DNA of 64,000 bases. Origin: Prochlorococcus sp. scB245a_520K10. GTDB lineage: Bacteria; Cyanobacteriota; Cyanobacteriia; PCC-6307; Cyanobiaceae. Made by a program: the position numbers and the translations under genes. Shown piece after piece: positions 17,505 through 28,469 of the stretch. Positions within the stretch are counted from its first letter, which is position 1; every line of letters begins with the position of its first letter. Location: NCBI GenBank assembly GCA_000634515.1, contig JFNU01000005.1:99633-163632 (forward strand), given 5' to 3'. Under the pieces are notes generated by a model that made no database searches, was not told where the DNA came from, and was given only the letters and a program-made list of their open reading frames with translations.

Positions 17505-17619
17505 TTTTCAATTCGATATTTTTAAAAAATTAAAATCCAACTTAAAAATCTTACAATGTAAAGCAGAGCAAAAGCGTTATATGAACATTTATATGAAGCA
17601 CTAAATTAAATGAGCTATC

Positions 17620-19884
17620 TTATTTTTTTGATTGATGTTTGAAGATACTCACGCTTAATGGGGGCAAAGCAAGTTCTAGAGCATTTTGATAATCATGAAT
17701 ATTGTAATTTATAGTTTCTTTACCCCCCATATTTCCTTTGTTACTGCCCCCGTATCTAGAGCCATCTGAATTAAATATTTCTTTATAGAATCCTTCAACA
17801 GGAACACCTACTTTGTATGACCCATGAGTATTAGGTGTAAAGTTAGCAACAACAACAAGCCATTCATTGGTATCGTTTTCTCTTCTCATGAAACTTATAA
17901 CTGAATTAGATTTGTCATTACAATCAATCCATTGGAATCCATAAGGATCAAAGTCATTTTTCCATAATGCAGGTTCATTTTTATAAAGAACGTTTAGGTC
18001 ATCAATCAAGTTTCTGATACCTAAATGAGGCTCAAATTCTAGTAACTCCCATTGCAGATCATCCCAAACATTCCATTCTTGTCTTTGCCCAAATTCCATC
18101 CCCATAAATATCGTTTTTTTACCAGGGTGGGTCCACATATAAGTTAGTAATGCTCGAGTATTTGCATATTTCTTCCAGTCATCGCCGGGCATTTTATGCA
18201 AAAGATGACTTTTCCCATGGACAACCTCATCATGACTAAGTGCAAGCATAAAGTTCTCTGTATAGTTATATGTAATTGAGAAAGTTACACTATTTTGATG
18301 GAATTGCCTAAACCAAGGATCTATTTCAAAATAATCAAGCATATCGTGCATCCATCCCATATTCCATTTCAAGTTAAACCCTAACCCTCCCATGTCAGTT
18401 GGTTTGGTTACCATTGGCCAAGTTGTTGATTCTTCAGCGATAGAAAGTGCACCTGGGAAGTGTTGGAAGAGTACATGATTAGCCTGTTGAAGAAAGATAA
18501 CGGCTTCTGTATTTTCATTCCCACCATTTTCATTGGGTATCCACTCTCCATCAGGACGTAGATAATCTCTGTAAAGCATTGAAGCTACAGCATCTACTCT
18601 TATGCCATCAATATGAAACTCTTCAAACCAATAAACAAGGTTGGCTACTAAGAAATTTCTTACTTCGTTTCTGCTGTAATTAAATATTAGGGTTCCCCAT
18701 TCCTTGTGTTCACCTATTCTTGAATCTCCATGTTCATAAAGATGGCAACCATCAAAAAATGCTAAACCATGCTTATCTTTTGGAAAATGACCAGGCACCC
18801 AATCAAGAATTACGCCTATGCCCTCTTCATGACATTTATTTACAAACTCTCTAAATTCATTTGGGGTGCCAAATCTACTTGTTGGTGCATACCAGCCTGT
18901 AACCTGGTATCCCCATGAACCATCGAAAGGATGTTCAGATATTGGCATTAGTTCAATATGAGTGAATCCTCTCTCTTTTACGTAAGGGATGAGTTTCTTG
19001 GTTAATTCTGGATAAGTTAATAATCTTGTTCCAGGTTTTAAATCGGCTGCAGGCACTGGTTCTCTTGGTTCACCATTGTCCTCAAGATATTTATTATCTG
19101 TTGATTCATGGAGCCAACTTCCTAAATGCATTTCATAAACTGAAATTGGCTTGTTAATTTGACTAGAAGAATCTCTATTTGAAATCCAAGAACTATCATT
19201 CCAATTAAAGTTTTTCAATTTTGAAACTATCGAACCATTTTGAGGTCTGATTTCATGAAGGAAACCATATGGATCAGCTTTCTCATAAATATGACCTTGT
19301 TGTGTTCTTATTTCGTATTTATATGTGTCGCCCTCTTGCATTGTTGGCATGAAAAGTTCCCAAATTCCCCCTAATCTTTTTTGCATTGGATGATGTCTTC
19401 CATCCCAAGAATTTGTATCTCCAATTATCGAGATTGATTTTGCATTAGGAGCCCAAATGCAAAACATGACACCTTTTTGATTCTTTTCTTCAATGAGATG
19501 TGCTCCCATTTTTTCCCAGATATGATGATGATTACCTTCTGCAAAAAGATGTCTATCCACTTCTCCCATCCACTCTTCTCTATATGACCAAGGGTCATGT
19601 TGTGTATGTGTGATCCCTCCTCTTGAAATATTTATTGCGTAATTAGAATTAGGATTTTCAGGCAGGATTGCTTCAAAAAGCCATTTATGATTTATGCTTT
19701 CTGCCTTGTAGATATTATTTTTAAAATTTATTTTAACTTCGTCCGCTTCAGGCATCCATACCCTTATTACCCATTGCTTTTCATAAAAATGAGGACCTAA
19801 TATTTTTAATGGATTATCATTGCAACAATTTTCTAGGTTGATAGCTTCTGATTTAATCCAGTCTGCTTGAATTGTCTCGATCAT
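17620..19884 (-). CDS. glgB: 1,4-alpha-glucan branching enzyme
   Basis: It introduces alpha-1,6 branches into glycogen. The 754-residue protein has two N-terminal carbohydrate-binding/CBM48-type segments (about 25-110 and 125-220), then the GH13 barrel with the conserved regions [12 protein letters not shown] (about 359), [14 protein letters not shown] with nucleophile Asp431, IAEES with acid Glu484, and [10 protein letters not shown], followed by a C-terminal beta domain. Length matches the longer cyanobacterial GlgB. It is 52 bp downstream of the CocE-like gene on the same strand; glgA lies elsewhere (47077-48528). Confidence 0.97.
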   Translation of the reverse strand: MIETIQADWIKSEAINLENCCNDNPLKILGPHFYEKQWVIRVWMPEADEVKINFKNNIYKAESINHKWLFEAILPENPNSNYAINISRGGITHTQHDPWSYREEWMGEVDRHLFAEGNHHHIWEKMGAHLIEEKNQKGVMFCIWAPNAKSISIIGDTNSWDGRHHPMQKRLGGIWELFMPTMQEGDTYKYEIRTQQGHIYEKADPYGFLHEIRPQNGSIVSKLKNFNWNDSSWISNRDSSSQINKPISVYEMHLGSWLHESTDNKYLEDNGEPREPVPAADLKPGTRLLTYPELTKKLIPYVKERGFTHIELMPISEHPFDGSWGYQVTGWYAPTSRFGTPNEFREFVNKCHEEGIGVILDWVPGHFPKDKHGLAFFDGCHLYEHGDSRIGEHKEWGTLIFNYSRNEVRNFLVANLVYWFEEFHIDGIRVDAVASMLYRDYLRPDGEWIPNENGGNENTEAVIFLQQANHVLFQHFPGALSIAEESTTWPMVTKPTDMGGLGFNLKWNMGWMHDMLDYFEIDPWFRQFHQNSVTFSITYNYTENFMLALSHDEVVHGKSHLLHKMPGDDWKKYANTRALLTYMWTHPGKKTIFMGMEFGQRQEWNVWDDLQWELLEFEPHLGIRNLIDDLNVLYKNEPALWKNDFDPYGFQWIDCNDKSNSVISFMRRENDTNEWLVVVANFTPNTHGSYKVGVPVEGFYKEIFNSDGSRYGGSNKGNMGGKETINYNIHDYQNALELALPPLSVSIFKHQSKK

Positions 19885-19936
19885 GACTGGTAGATATTAA
19901 CGATTAATAATATCAAATTATTAACCAAAAAAATAA

Positions 19937-21517
19937 TTATTTATTAAAAAAAGGGGTCATTTTCATAAATGTTTTATTAAGGGTAAAACTTAGAGTAATA
20001 ATTCTATGATTTGCTGAAGGCGCCCCAACATTTCCCTCCCCAAATCCAGGATTAACTCCAATAGCGGGATAAGCTGCTGCAGAAATAGATAAGCGAAGCT
20101 TACTACCTTTAATCAAACAAATATTTGTTGGCTGCATTGTTATTTGATAAATGCATTCTTCACTTATTTTGGAGCTTTTAACCCTTAAGAATCCCGTTGA
20201 AAATTGAATCACCTTCTCATCACCATCTTCAACTAAAGATAAAGCAAGACAGATATCAAAATTGGGATGATCACTTTTTACTGCGATTTCTAATTTGGGC
20301 ACTCCTTTTAAGTATTGGTCTTCTTCAAAAGAATTGGTTTGAAAAACGCCTACATCCAGGCGTTTATCAATAATATTTCTATTAAACTTTCCTGGATTTG
20401 GACCTAAATGTCCCCCATCAGATGGGGTGGGCCTCCATGGGTCATTAACAATTGTGAACCATCCTGATCCTTTTGAATTTATGGTCAAATTTCCATCATC
20501 AACATCTACATTTGCTGTGCCATCACTTTTGAGTCCAAAAATAAATTCAGGGTGAAATTTATTATCTAATTCTTCCCATTTTTTTAATGAAATATTCCAT
20601 ATTTTTTTCTCTCTTTGAGAGTCCTTAGAATTAATTTCTTCGTCAAATTTTAAATGTTTATCGAAAAATTTTAATAGAGATTTTTGTGATCCTTCCCACC
20701 AATTTAGATGTGTCGCATTTCCAATAATTATCTCCGGACTACCTCCAGCTTCTATAGATTTTTTATAAATATCAAAGGCACCTTTTAAATGTGGATCCCA
20801 AAGTCCTCCAATAATTAACATAGGTTGTTTAATCCATGTTGAAATTGGCTTAAATTCTTCAAATGGGCAAGCATTATTTAAATTTTTAAGCCATTCCAAG
20901 ACAAAACTATTGGGATCATATTTTTTAAGGATATCAAGACCATCTCTTAGATAACTTTTATTTTCTAAGGCTAATCTTATTTCTTCCCACCCAGTAAAAT
21001 TATTATCCCTTTTCATTTTTAGGGCTGTAATTTGCAGTCCCCAAGCAATATTGTTATGCCACCAATATGCTCCTCCGTCTGAACACCAATGATCTTTAAT
21101 ATTCATCCCAGTCATTGCTGGAGACAAACAATCGGGCGGCTTTGAATTTGATTCACCAGTTAGTTGAGTAAATCCTTGATATGAAAAACCATATAAGCCA
21201 AGTTTTCCATTACATTCTTTTAGAGACCTTACCCATTCATGAGTTTCTGAAGTATCTTTAGCTTCTTGTTTGAAACCATTAAAAACTCCTTCAGAAGAAC
21301 CCATCCCCCTGACATCCTGAATTATTACCATATACCCTTTGGAGGCCCACCATTCAGGGTGAGAATAGGTAATAGTTGAAGCTATTTCTCTGCCATATGG
21401 TTGTCTCATTAATAATGCAGGCCATGGCCCATTACTATTAGGTAACCAAATCCTTGATATAAGTCTTACTCCATCTCTAAGTAAGAGAGACTTGTCAAAC
21501 CATCTTGAACCAGACAT
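19937..21517 (-). CDS. CocE/NonD family hydrolase (X-Pro dipeptidyl-peptidase fold)
   Basis: The 526-residue protein has an alpha/beta-hydrolase domain (about 10-290) with DVRGMGSSEG, the nucleophile elbow GFSYQG (Ser112), and a catalytic Asp/His pair likely in GGLWDPH and NATHLNWW. A C-terminal jelly-roll domain (about 310-520) is typical of CocE and S15 peptidase relatives. Such enzymes are acyl esterases or peptidases; the substrate here is unknown. It lies upstream of glgB and 7 bp downstream of a small secreted-protein gene. Confidence 0.82.
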   Translation of the reverse strand: MSGSRWFDKSLLLRDGVRLISRIWLPNSNGPWPALLMRQPYGREIASTITYSHPEWWASKGYMVIIQDVRGMGSSEGVFNGFKQEAKDTSETHEWVRSLKECNGKLGLYGFSYQGFTQLTGESNSKPPDCLSPAMTGMNIKDHWCSDGGAYWWHNNIAWGLQITALKMKRDNNFTGWEEIRLALENKSYLRDGLDILKKYDPNSFVLEWLKNLNNACPFEEFKPISTWIKQPMLIIGGLWDPHLKGAFDIYKKSIEAGGSPEIIIGNATHLNWWEGSQKSLLKFFDKHLKFDEEINSKDSQREKKIWNISLKKWEELDNKFHPEFIFGLKSDGTANVDVDDGNLTINSKGSGWFTIVNDPWRPTPSDGGHLGPNPGKFNRNIIDKRLDVGVFQTNSFEEDQYLKGVPKLEIAVKSDHPNFDICLALSLVEDGDEKVIQFSTGFLRVKSSKISEECIYQITMQPTNICLIKGSKLRLSISAAAYPAIGVNPGFGEGNVGAPSANHRIITLSFTLNKTFMKMTPFFNK

Positions 21518-21524
21518 TTAGGCT

Positions 21525-21791
21525 TTAGATAATATCTGGACAGTGCAGCCCAATGACGTAAATAGAAAAGATCTCTGCGTTAACTGGAGTTAATTTTTTT
21601 TTGTTTGATACATACTCTATTGCTTTATCTGAACTAGCTGAAATACCTTTTGAATTAAAATCTCTAAACTTATTGCATAAATTCCTAGCTTCGTTTGGAT
21701 TCTTTTTTACACTTTCTAATAAGTTAGATTGACTAAAGATAGGGTATGAAGAGCTGGAAAACAAAAATAACAAAAATAAAACAGGTTTCAT
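21525..21791 (-). CDS. Small secreted protein of unknown function
   Basis: From ATG 21791 the product has 88 residues: a clear signal peptide (MKPVLFLLFLFSSSSYPIFS) followed by a mature part with two cysteines, NEARNLCNKFRDFNSKGIS and SIYVIGLHCPDII. A longer frame begins at a TTG at 21848 that overlaps the upstream stop, but it would bury the signal peptide behind 19 charged residues, so the ATG is preferred. I do not recognise the family. The two cysteines could form a disulfide in the periplasm. Confidence 0.6.
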   Translation of the reverse strand: MKPVLFLLFLFSSSSYPIFSQSNLLESVKKNPNEARNLCNKFRDFNSKGISASSDKAIEYVSNKKKLTPVNAEIFSIYVIGLHCPDII

Positions 21792-21844
21792 TATCACTAA
21801 CTTTTTTCTAAATTCTACATTAAAAAAATTTTTTAACCAAGATT

Positions 21845-22252
21845 TCAAATAGATTTGTAAGTTTGGCTAGCTTTTTTAATCCATTCTTTTAAGAGAGAAA
21901 AAGTTGTATCTGTCTTAGTTTTAACTCTAAGAGTTCTTTCTAATCTACCAATTTTGCCTTCTAATTCGTAGGGAGTTGATAGTGATAATGATCTAATAGA
22001 GGATATGCCACAATGTAAAAGTAGATATGCTTGGGGTGGAGAAATTCCAATTTCTTTTTTAAAAATCGCTATAGCTCTAATTTTCTTTAGATTATTCAAT
22101 GTACATAGTGAAGATTTTCTTTGAATCTCATTTATATCTAGGTCTGAAAGATTACTTAATTTTTCAAAGTCAGTTAGATTGTTTTGAATAAAAAAAGATT
22201 TCTCATGTCTAAAGTTAGTTGGCAAAAAGTCTAAAAATTTTTTAATTTCCAT
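21845..22252 (-). CDS. DUF4332-like protein with helix-hairpin-helix character
   Basis: The 135-residue protein resembles DUF4332, which is built of helix-hairpin-helix-like repeats: TDFEKLSNLSDLDINEIQRKSSL in the first half and the typical GISPPQAYLLLHCGISSIRSLSLSTPYEL in the second. Family members may bind nucleic acid, but no function is established. It starts 10 bp after the ycf51 stop on the same strand and overlaps the alternative start of the next gene, so these three genes are likely co-transcribed. Confidence 0.65.
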   Translation of the reverse strand: MEIKKFLDFLPTNFRHEKSFFIQNNLTDFEKLSNLSDLDINEIQRKSSLCTLNNLKKIRAIAIFKKEIGISPPQAYLLLHCGISSIRSLSLSTPYELEGKIGRLERTLRVKTKTDTTFSLLKEWIKKASQTYKSI

Positions 22253-22262
22253 TTTTTAGATA

Positions 22263-22706
22263 CTAATTCATCTTGACATTTTTTTGAACTTCCCCTATTA
22301 CAACTGGCTTACTTACATTATCAGAAATTTTTTCAAGTTTTCTTATCTTTATTCTTACGTTCGCTCCCGACCTGCTACCTTTCATTAGGTTTTGCGATAA
22401 TTGTTCTAAAGTTGGTTCAAGAGATTCTTCTGGAAAGTCATCATCTGCTTTAGCAATAATCAAATCGAACCCATTGTCATAAACAATTGGTACATATTTT
22501 GCACCCTCTATTACAACGTTTTCGTTATAACTTTGTATGAAAGCCCAACTACTCAAAGAAAGTAATAATGAAAAGATAGTTGCTCCAATTATTCGAAATT
22601 TAAAGTTAAAATTAAATATAAAAGCTGCTATGGTGCAGATTAAAAGAAATATTCCTAATAATCCAAAAATCTTTGGTGTATTCTCCAATAGTTCAAAAAA
22701 AGACAT
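22263..22706 (-). CDS. ycf51: Ycf51-like protein (DUF2518)
   Basis: The 147-residue protein matches the cyanobacterial and plastid Ycf51/DUF2518 family of unknown function. Two membrane segments (about 12-32 and 37-57) are followed by a soluble domain with VIEGAKYVPIVYDNGFDLIIA, LEPTLEQLSQNL and VRIRKLE-like strands. It heads the minus-strand group with DUF4332 and the small secreted protein and is divergent from the tamB-like gene. Confidence 0.75.
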   Translation of the reverse strand: MSFFELLENTPKIFGLLGIFLLICTIAAFIFNFNFKFRIIGATIFSLLLSLSSWAFIQSYNENVVIEGAKYVPIVYDNGFDLIIAKADDDFPEESLEPTLEQLSQNLMKGSRSGANVRIKIRKLEKISDNVSKPVVIGEVQKNVKMN

Positions 22707-22758
22707 TTAGTGGCTTTGACCTGATTAATTTCTTATATTTTGTAAGCCTACTCTATTT

Positions 22759-25700
22759 TTGGGCTCTAACTTGAAAAAAATTAGATCTCTAAATTTAAAT
22801 ACTAAGATTCTTTTTGTAGGGATACTTTTCTCCTTAGGTTTTTTAGGCACTTTTTTATTAAATAATTTTTTAAAAGAAACTTATAGTTCTAGAAAATTAG
22901 AACTAGAAGAAAGTATTGAGAATCTTTTAGATAAAAATGTTGATTTAGGAGATTATGTAGGGATTAGATTTCTAGGTATTTCTTTGGGTAATTCAAAAAT
23001 TAATGATAAAAAAAATATAGATTCTGAAATTAAAGCTAAAAAAGTATATGTGGGCATTATGCCTTTTAGATCTTTTTTAAAACAAAAATGGATAGTAAAA
23101 ATAAGTCCAGATCAATCTGAAATTAATATTGAAAGAGATTTTTTTAAAAGGGATAAACCCAATGAAAAAGTCAGAAGTAAAAACAAATCAAAATTAAAAT
23201 ATGAATTGAATTTTAACTTTAATAATTATTCAATTTTAAATCTTAAAAAATCTGGATTAGAAACAAAAGTAAAAGGTAACGTTATTTATAATTCTAGTAA
23301 TAGAGAAATTATTGCAAATATAAAATCAAATTTTGATGGTAAAGGTCTTCTAGAATTTAAATTTAATACAAAATTAAATAAAGACTTTTTAAAGCTGGAA
23401 TTATTTTCTAGAGGATTAGATCTTGATGGCTCTGAATATAATATTGGTAATAGAAAAATTAGCTTTAAAAAGGGCAATTTTAAATCTAATTTTAAATTTA
23501 ATAAATCATCAACACAAACATTTTGCCAAGGAAGATTTTCTTTTACTAATTTAAAAATAAAACCAGAAGATTTCTCAGAGAATATTAATTCTGACTCTAC
23601 TAGGTTTTTTTGTAAAGATAATAATTTAATAGGAAATTCCGGAAACTTAAATTACGGAACATTGAATTCAAACTTTAATCTAAATATTCCATTAAATAAA
23701 AGTTCTAATAAAATTGATTTGAAAGGAAGCGTTGGATATGTTAATAGTCTGAATCCAGATATTGAACTATTGGGGAATTTGCCATATTGGTTTGATAGAA
23801 GAGGGATTAATTTTGGTGATATCGATTCTAGTTTCAAAATAAATAGAACTCAATTATCTAATTTAAATATTTTCCGAAAAAATGATATTAGGGGTTTCGT
23901 TACTGCGAAAGGGGAATTAAAAGGAAAAATTGCTGATCCTGATATTTCAATAAAATTTAATTTTGATTATCCTAACTTCAAAGGGATTCGGATCAGGGAA
24001 ATATGGGAGGGAGAAATTAAAAATAAAAATGATAAATTTCTGTTAAATATGAAAAATAGATACTCTCCCATTCCTTCCTTTCTATCTATAAAATTTGATT
24101 CTAATCTCAAATTAGATAATTTATCTTTTAGTAGAATTTTTAATTCTAATAAAGGAAGCATAGAATTATTTAAAGAGAATAATAGTTATTTTTGGACAGC
24201 TAATAATTTCCCTCTTGATGAACTTGAATTATCTTTAAGCAAAAATCAATTCGATAGAGTTAATGGAATTATTAATGGTGGGGGATCAATTTCTTCAGAC
24301 CTCTCTAATCTTGGTGGGCGACTTGCTTGGAGTTTAGGAAAATATAGAAATATTAAGCTAGCAAATTCATTATTTGATTTCAACGTTAAAAATAATTCTT
24401 TTTATATAAACTCTTCTTTGTATCCAATAGATGGAGGAATAATTGAAGTCGAATATGATTCAAATAAAAATAATTTAATTAATTCAGAATTCACTAATAT
24501 CAGCACTAGTTGGACTATCCTAACTGCTGTTGATATTTTTAACTTTGATAATAAAAAGGGTATTCCCATAAGTAAATCGAATATTTTGAGTGATTTGGAA
24601 ATAAATAAAGATGATAAATCGTTTAAACAAAAGATAGATTTTATAAATAACTTTATTGAAAATAATAATGCTCTAGAAGACAAATTTAACTTGCAAAAAT
24701 ATTTAAGTAAATTTAGTAGTAGATATAATGCAAAGCTTACTATTAAGGGCGATAGACCAAGCAACTACAATTTAAACGCAAAAATAAATGGTTATTTTAA
24801 TGATTCTAGAGAGGATAAAAAAAATAATAAAGAGGAATTTTCTATTGATTTAGAAGGAGGATTACTAAGAGGTAAAGGTTCTTTAAGAATTAAAAAACTA
24901 CCATTAAGTACTGCGAATATTTTTTTAAATCAATCAAGAGATTTTGCAGGAGGTTTGGATATGAATTTACTTTATGATCTTGATACAAAATCTTTCGATA
25001 GTAAAATTTCTTCTAATAATTCAACAATAAAAAATAAAAAAATAGTATTTAACAAAGGACTAATTGAATTTAAAAATTCTATTTTTGATATTGATTTTTC
25101 ACTGTTATTAAATGACGCTCAAATTCCAATTAATATTGAAGGCTCAATACCTATAAATAAATCAGATAACTTAGATCTAAGATTGATTGGTAATGGAAAA
25201 TTTATTGAGTTAATAGATATTTTTGCTGATGAATCTTTTGTCTTTAAAGAGGGTGAAGTGAATCTTCGGATGATAATTAAAGGAAGTTTAAATAAACCAA
25301 TATTGAACGGTTTTATAGTTATTAAAGATTCCGAAATTGATTTTTACAACAACATAATGAAAGATATTAATAGCCTGATAATTTTTGATTTTGATTCATT
25401 AGAGATTAAGAATCTAAAAGCAAAGGCGGAGGATTCTGGAGATATATCTATAAGAGGATCTTTGCCTTTTTATAGTAAGAATGAATCTGGTGAATCAGAG
25501 ATTAATTTGATAACGAATAAATTAACTTTAAAGACAGACAATTCTAATTTCCTAATAGATTCAGATATAGAGTTAAGTGGATCATTTGAAAAGCCTGTTT
25601 TGGGAGGTAATTTATCTCTTAATAATGGATTTATTAACTTTGATAGCAATAATAAAAATAATAAATTAGATAAAAATCTTAAAAAGGGAGCTCAAAAAGA

Positions 25701-26715
25701 TTGGCCAGAACTTAATTGGAATAATAATAAAAGTATTGAAATAATTTCTAATGAAACAATTTTAAATTCGCTTCTCTTAGGAGAAACATTGCCTAATTAT
25801 TTAGATAATTTGAGTTTTAATAATTTAAAATTAAAACTTGGTCCAGAGTTTAAACTTCAATATTCAGAGATAGTTCAAGCTTATTTAGATACCAAATTAG
25901 ACCTTAATATAAAAGGAAAGGTAGGAAAAGATTTAAATGCTAGAGGTTTAATTTATCTTAAAAATGGTAGAGCTAACCTTTACACCACTCCATTTAAACT
26001 TGATAAAAATAAAGACAACTATATTTTGTTTGCATCTAGAAGTGGAGTTGTTCCATTTATTAATTTTTCTCTGGTTAGTAAAGTTCCAGACTCTATAATA
26101 CCTATAAGTGAAAATAATAAGGAATCAAATATCTCAGGTGATATTGATGTAAATTCGACTTCTAGTGGTTTTGGATCATTTGGTATTGGTAATTCAAGGC
26201 TTATCAAAATTGAAGCATCTTATGAAGGATTTTTAGATCAATTATCTTTTGAAGATGAGAATAGAAGGATCCAATTAAGAAGTACACCAAGTTATAACAG
26301 ATCACAAATAATTGGTTTAATTGGAGGGAACTCTGCAAATTTAATAAATAGAGCATTTATTTCTCAAATTAATAATGCAGATGCTTTTAGTGAAAGATTT
26401 CAGTTCTCTTTATATCCAGCGTTAATAGAAAATAATGATTCCTTAAATAATATTTTTTCTAATGAAAATTTAAATATAGAAAATGATGGGCAATCATTTT
26501 CTAATGAGGAATTTTCTTCTCAAGCTTGGGTTGCTGAACTAGGACTTGATATTACTGATGCAATAAATTTTGCCTTTCAAACCGTTCCAGGTAGAGAGGA
26601 TCTTTCATCGCTAGGCATTTTGACTTTTCAGGCCAATCCAAACTTAGAATTATTAGGTTCTTATGATTCCAATGGGGATTGGAAAAGTCAAGTTCAATTA
26701 TTTTTTAGATATTAA
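22759..26715 (+). CDS. TamB-like translocation/assembly module protein (DUF490)
   Basis: The 1318-residue protein has a single N-terminal membrane anchor (about 12-35) and a very long beta-rich body with many Asn/Lys-rich repeats, ending in a TamB/DUF490-type C-terminal domain (about 930-1318; ARGLIYLKNGRANLYTTPF, FQANPNLELLGSYDSNGDW, final FFRY). TamB-like proteins bridge inner and outer membranes and are linked to outer-membrane protein assembly or lipid transport; the cyanobacterial role is inferred. The start is TTG 22759, with TTG 22771 as alternative. Composition is very rich in Asn, Lys, Ile and Ser, as expected for a fast-evolving gene in an AT-rich genome. Confidence 0.8.
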   Translation: MGSNLKKIRSLNLNTKILFVGILFSLGFLGTFLLNNFLKETYSSRKLELEESIENLLDKNVDLGDYVGIRFLGISLGNSKINDKKNIDSEIKAKKVYVGIMPFRSFLKQKWIVKISPDQSEINIERDFFKRDKPNEKVRSKNKSKLKYELNFNFNNYSILNLKKSGLETKVKGNVIYNSSNREIIANIKSNFDGKGLLEFKFNTKLNKDFLKLELFSRGLDLDGSEYNIGNRKISFKKGNFKSNFKFNKSSTQTFCQGRFSFTNLKIKPEDFSENINSDSTRFFCKDNNLIGNSGNLNYGTLNSNFNLNIPLNKSSNKIDLKGSVGYVNSLNPDIELLGNLPYWFDRRGINFGDIDSSFKINRTQLSNLNIFRKNDIRGFVTAKGELKGKIADPDISIKFNFDYPNFKGIRIREIWEGEIKNKNDKFLLNMKNRYSPIPSFLSIKFDSNLKLDNLSFSRIFNSNKGSIELFKENNSYFWTANNFPLDELELSLSKNQFDRVNGIINGGGSISSDLSNLGGRLAWSLGKYRNIKLANSLFDFNVKNNSFYINSSLYPIDGGIIEVEYDSNKNNLINSEFTNISTSWTILTAVDIFNFDNKKGIPISKSNILSDLEINKDDKSFKQKIDFINNFIENNNALEDKFNLQKYLSKFSSRYNAKLTIKGDRPSNYNLNAKINGYFNDSREDKKNNKEEFSIDLEGGLLRGKGSLRIKKLPLSTANIFLNQSRDFAGGLDMNLLYDLDTKSFDSKISSNNSTIKNKKIVFNKGLIEFKNSIFDIDFSLLLNDAQIPINIEGSIPINKSDNLDLRLIGNGKFIELIDIFADESFVFKEGEVNLRMIIKGSLNKPILNGFIVIKDSEIDFYNNIMKDINSLIIFDFDSLEIKNLKAKAEDSGDISIRGSLPFYSKNESGESEINLITNKLTLKTDNSNFLIDSDIELSGSFEKPVLGGNLSLNNGFINFDSNNKNNKLDKNLKKGAQKDWPELNWNNNKSIEIISNETILNSLLLGETLPNYLDNLSFNNLKLKLGPEFKLQYSEIVQAYLDTKLDLNIKGKVGKDLNARGLIYLKNGRANLYTTPFKLDKNKDNYILFASRSGVVPFINFSLVSKVPDSIIPISENNKESNISGDIDVNSTSSGFGSFGIGNSRLIKIEASYEGFLDQLSFEDENRRIQLRSTPSYNRSQIIGLIGGNSANLINRAFISQINNADAFSERFQFSLYPALIENNDSLNNIFSNENLNIENDGQSFSNEEFSSQAWVAELGLDITDAINFAFQTVPGREDLSSLGILTFQANPNLELLGSYDSNGDWKSQVQLFFRY

Positions 26716-26779
26716 TGCAGAAAAAGTTTGTTTAAAGAATCGTTAATTTGAATTATTATTGAATTAACTAAAAAATATT

Positions 26780-28090
26780 ATGGCTAATATCTTTGAAGTC
26801 CCTCAACCGGGTAATGATCTTCTAGAAAAAGCTGATCAAGTTCGTTTGGCATCAATAAAAATAAGTCAAACTAAAAATCAAAATAGAATTAAAGCCTTAA
26901 ATTTTATGGCTGATTATCTAGAAAAACATACTAAAGAAATTTTAGAGGCTAATAGTGAGGACTATAAAAGAGCAGAAAATAAAGGAATTTCAAAGGCTTT
27001 ACTATCTAGATTAAAGTTATCAAAAGAAAAATTAAATTCAGGAATTGAAGGAGTAAGAAAAGTTGGAGACTTGCCTGATCCTGTAAATCAAGTTCATATA
27101 AAAAGAGAGCTTTCCAAAGGATTGATCCTAGAAAGAAAAACCGTGCCCATAGGAGTTTTAGGGGTAATTTTTGAATCTAGACCCGATGCTGTTATGCAGA
27201 TTAGTTCTTTAGCAATTAGATCTGGTAATGGAGTAATGCTAAAGGGTGGTAGTGAAGCTAATTTAACAAACGCTGCAATAGTCAATGCCTTACAAAAGGG
27301 ATTATCTAAATCTGGGCTTGATAAAAATGCAATATGCTTACTTACAAGCAGAAAAGATAGTATGTCGATGTTAAATCTTGAGAACCATATCAATTTAATA
27401 ATACCAAGAGGAAGTAATGAATTAGTTAAATTCATTCAGGAGAATACAAGAATTCCTGTGCTAGGTCATGCTGATGGAATCTGTCACTTGTATATAGATA
27501 ATGAAGCAAATCTTGAAATGGCTTTATCAGTTGCTTTAGACAGTAAAATTCAGTATCCCGCTGCATGTAATGCTATTGAAACTTTATTAGTTCATAAAGA
27601 TTTTGCACCAGTTTTTTTTGAAAAGGCGATACCTTTATTTAATTCAAATGATGTAAAATTAATCGGAGATAAAAGATCTGTTGAATTAGGTTTAAAGCAT
27701 GAGGCTAGTATAGAAGATTGGCAAACTGAATATTTGGATTTAATCTTATCGGTAAAAATTGTTGACGATCTTAATGAGGCAATCACTCATATTCAAAAAT
27801 TTAGTTCAAAACATACAGATGGAATAATTACAGAAAATCTAGTTACTGCTAATAAATTTATGAATATAGTTGATAGTGCAGGTGTTTTTCATAATTGCTC
27901 TACAAGGTTTGCCGATGGCTTTAGATATGGATTCGGAGCGGAGGTTGGGATATCTACACAAACTCTGCCACCAAGAGGACCTGTAGGCCTAGAAGGGTTG
28001 GTGACTTATAAATATTTTCTAAAAGGTGATGGGAATATAGTTGATGATTTTTCATCTGGTAAGGCTATCTATACACATAAGGATTTTTAG
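26780..28090 (+). CDS. proA: Gamma-glutamyl phosphate reductase
   Basis: It reduces gamma-glutamyl phosphate to glutamate semialdehyde with NADPH in proline synthesis. The 436-residue aldehyde-dehydrogenase fold shows PIGVLGVIFESRPDAV, GNGVMLKGGSEA, the catalytic cysteine in YPAACNAIETLL, IIPRGSNELV, and the C-terminal RFADGFRYGFGAEVGISTQ and RGPVGLEGL. Length is slightly longer than the E. coli enzyme, as in other cyanobacteria. It starts at ATG 26780 and is followed closely by folB. Confidence 0.96.
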   Translation: MANIFEVPQPGNDLLEKADQVRLASIKISQTKNQNRIKALNFMADYLEKHTKEILEANSEDYKRAENKGISKALLSRLKLSKEKLNSGIEGVRKVGDLPDPVNQVHIKRELSKGLILERKTVPIGVLGVIFESRPDAVMQISSLAIRSGNGVMLKGGSEANLTNAAIVNALQKGLSKSGLDKNAICLLTSRKDSMSMLNLENHINLIIPRGSNELVKFIQENTRIPVLGHADGICHLYIDNEANLEMALSVALDSKIQYPAACNAIETLLVHKDFAPVFFEKAIPLFNSNDVKLIGDKRSVELGLKHEASIEDWQTEYLDLILSVKIVDDLNEAITHIQKFSSKHTDGIITENLVTANKFMNIVDSAGVFHNCSTRFADGFRYGFGAEVGISTQTLPPRGPVGLEGLVTYKYFLKGDGNIVDDFSSGKAIYTHKDF

Positions 28091-28101
28091 AACTTTTGAA
28101 G

Positions 28102-28464
28102 ATGGAAACGTTTTTAAAAATTGAGAATATTAAACTCTGGGCTAGGGTGGGTGTTCTTGATGAAGAAAGAAAATTAGGACAATTGTTTAGTTTGGATATA
28201 TTTTTGTGGACTGATTATGAAAAGTGTACAGTAAATGACGATGTAAAAAAAACAGTTGACTATTCAAAATTAGTACAAATTTTAAAAGATCAATCAAAGA
28301 AAATATGTTGTTTCACAATCGAAAAATATTCAAACTCAATTGTAGAAAGCATTGATCAGGAATTTAAGCTTTCTAAAATTAAAATTATTTTGACGAAATG
28401 CAATCCTCCAATTACGGGTTTTGATGGGAAGGTGTCAATAGTAAGAATTCTTGAAAATAATTAA
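28102..28464 (+). CDS. folB: Dihydroneopterin aldolase
   Basis: It converts dihydroneopterin to 6-hydroxymethyl-dihydropterin in folate synthesis. The 120-residue protein has the FolB pattern: LWARVGVLDEERKLGQLFSL with the conserved Glu, VDYSKLVQIL, CFTIEKYSNSIVESI with the catalytic-region Glu, and ILTKCNPPI. An upstream in-frame TTG at 28096 adds two residues; ATG 28102 is chosen. It lies about 10 bp after proA and 5 bp before the lipase-like gene. Confidence 0.9.
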   Translation: METFLKIENIKLWARVGVLDEERKLGQLFSLDIFLWTDYEKCTVNDDVKKTVDYSKLVQILKDQSKKICCFTIEKYSNSIVESIDQEFKLSKIKIILTKCNPPITGFDGKVSIVRILENN

Positions 28465-28469
28465 AAGTT

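Noticed and set aside
24402..24764. A 120-codon minus-strand open frame inside the tamB-like gene
   Set aside because: It is antisense to a long, coherent coding sequence with conserved features and is explained by its unusual base composition.
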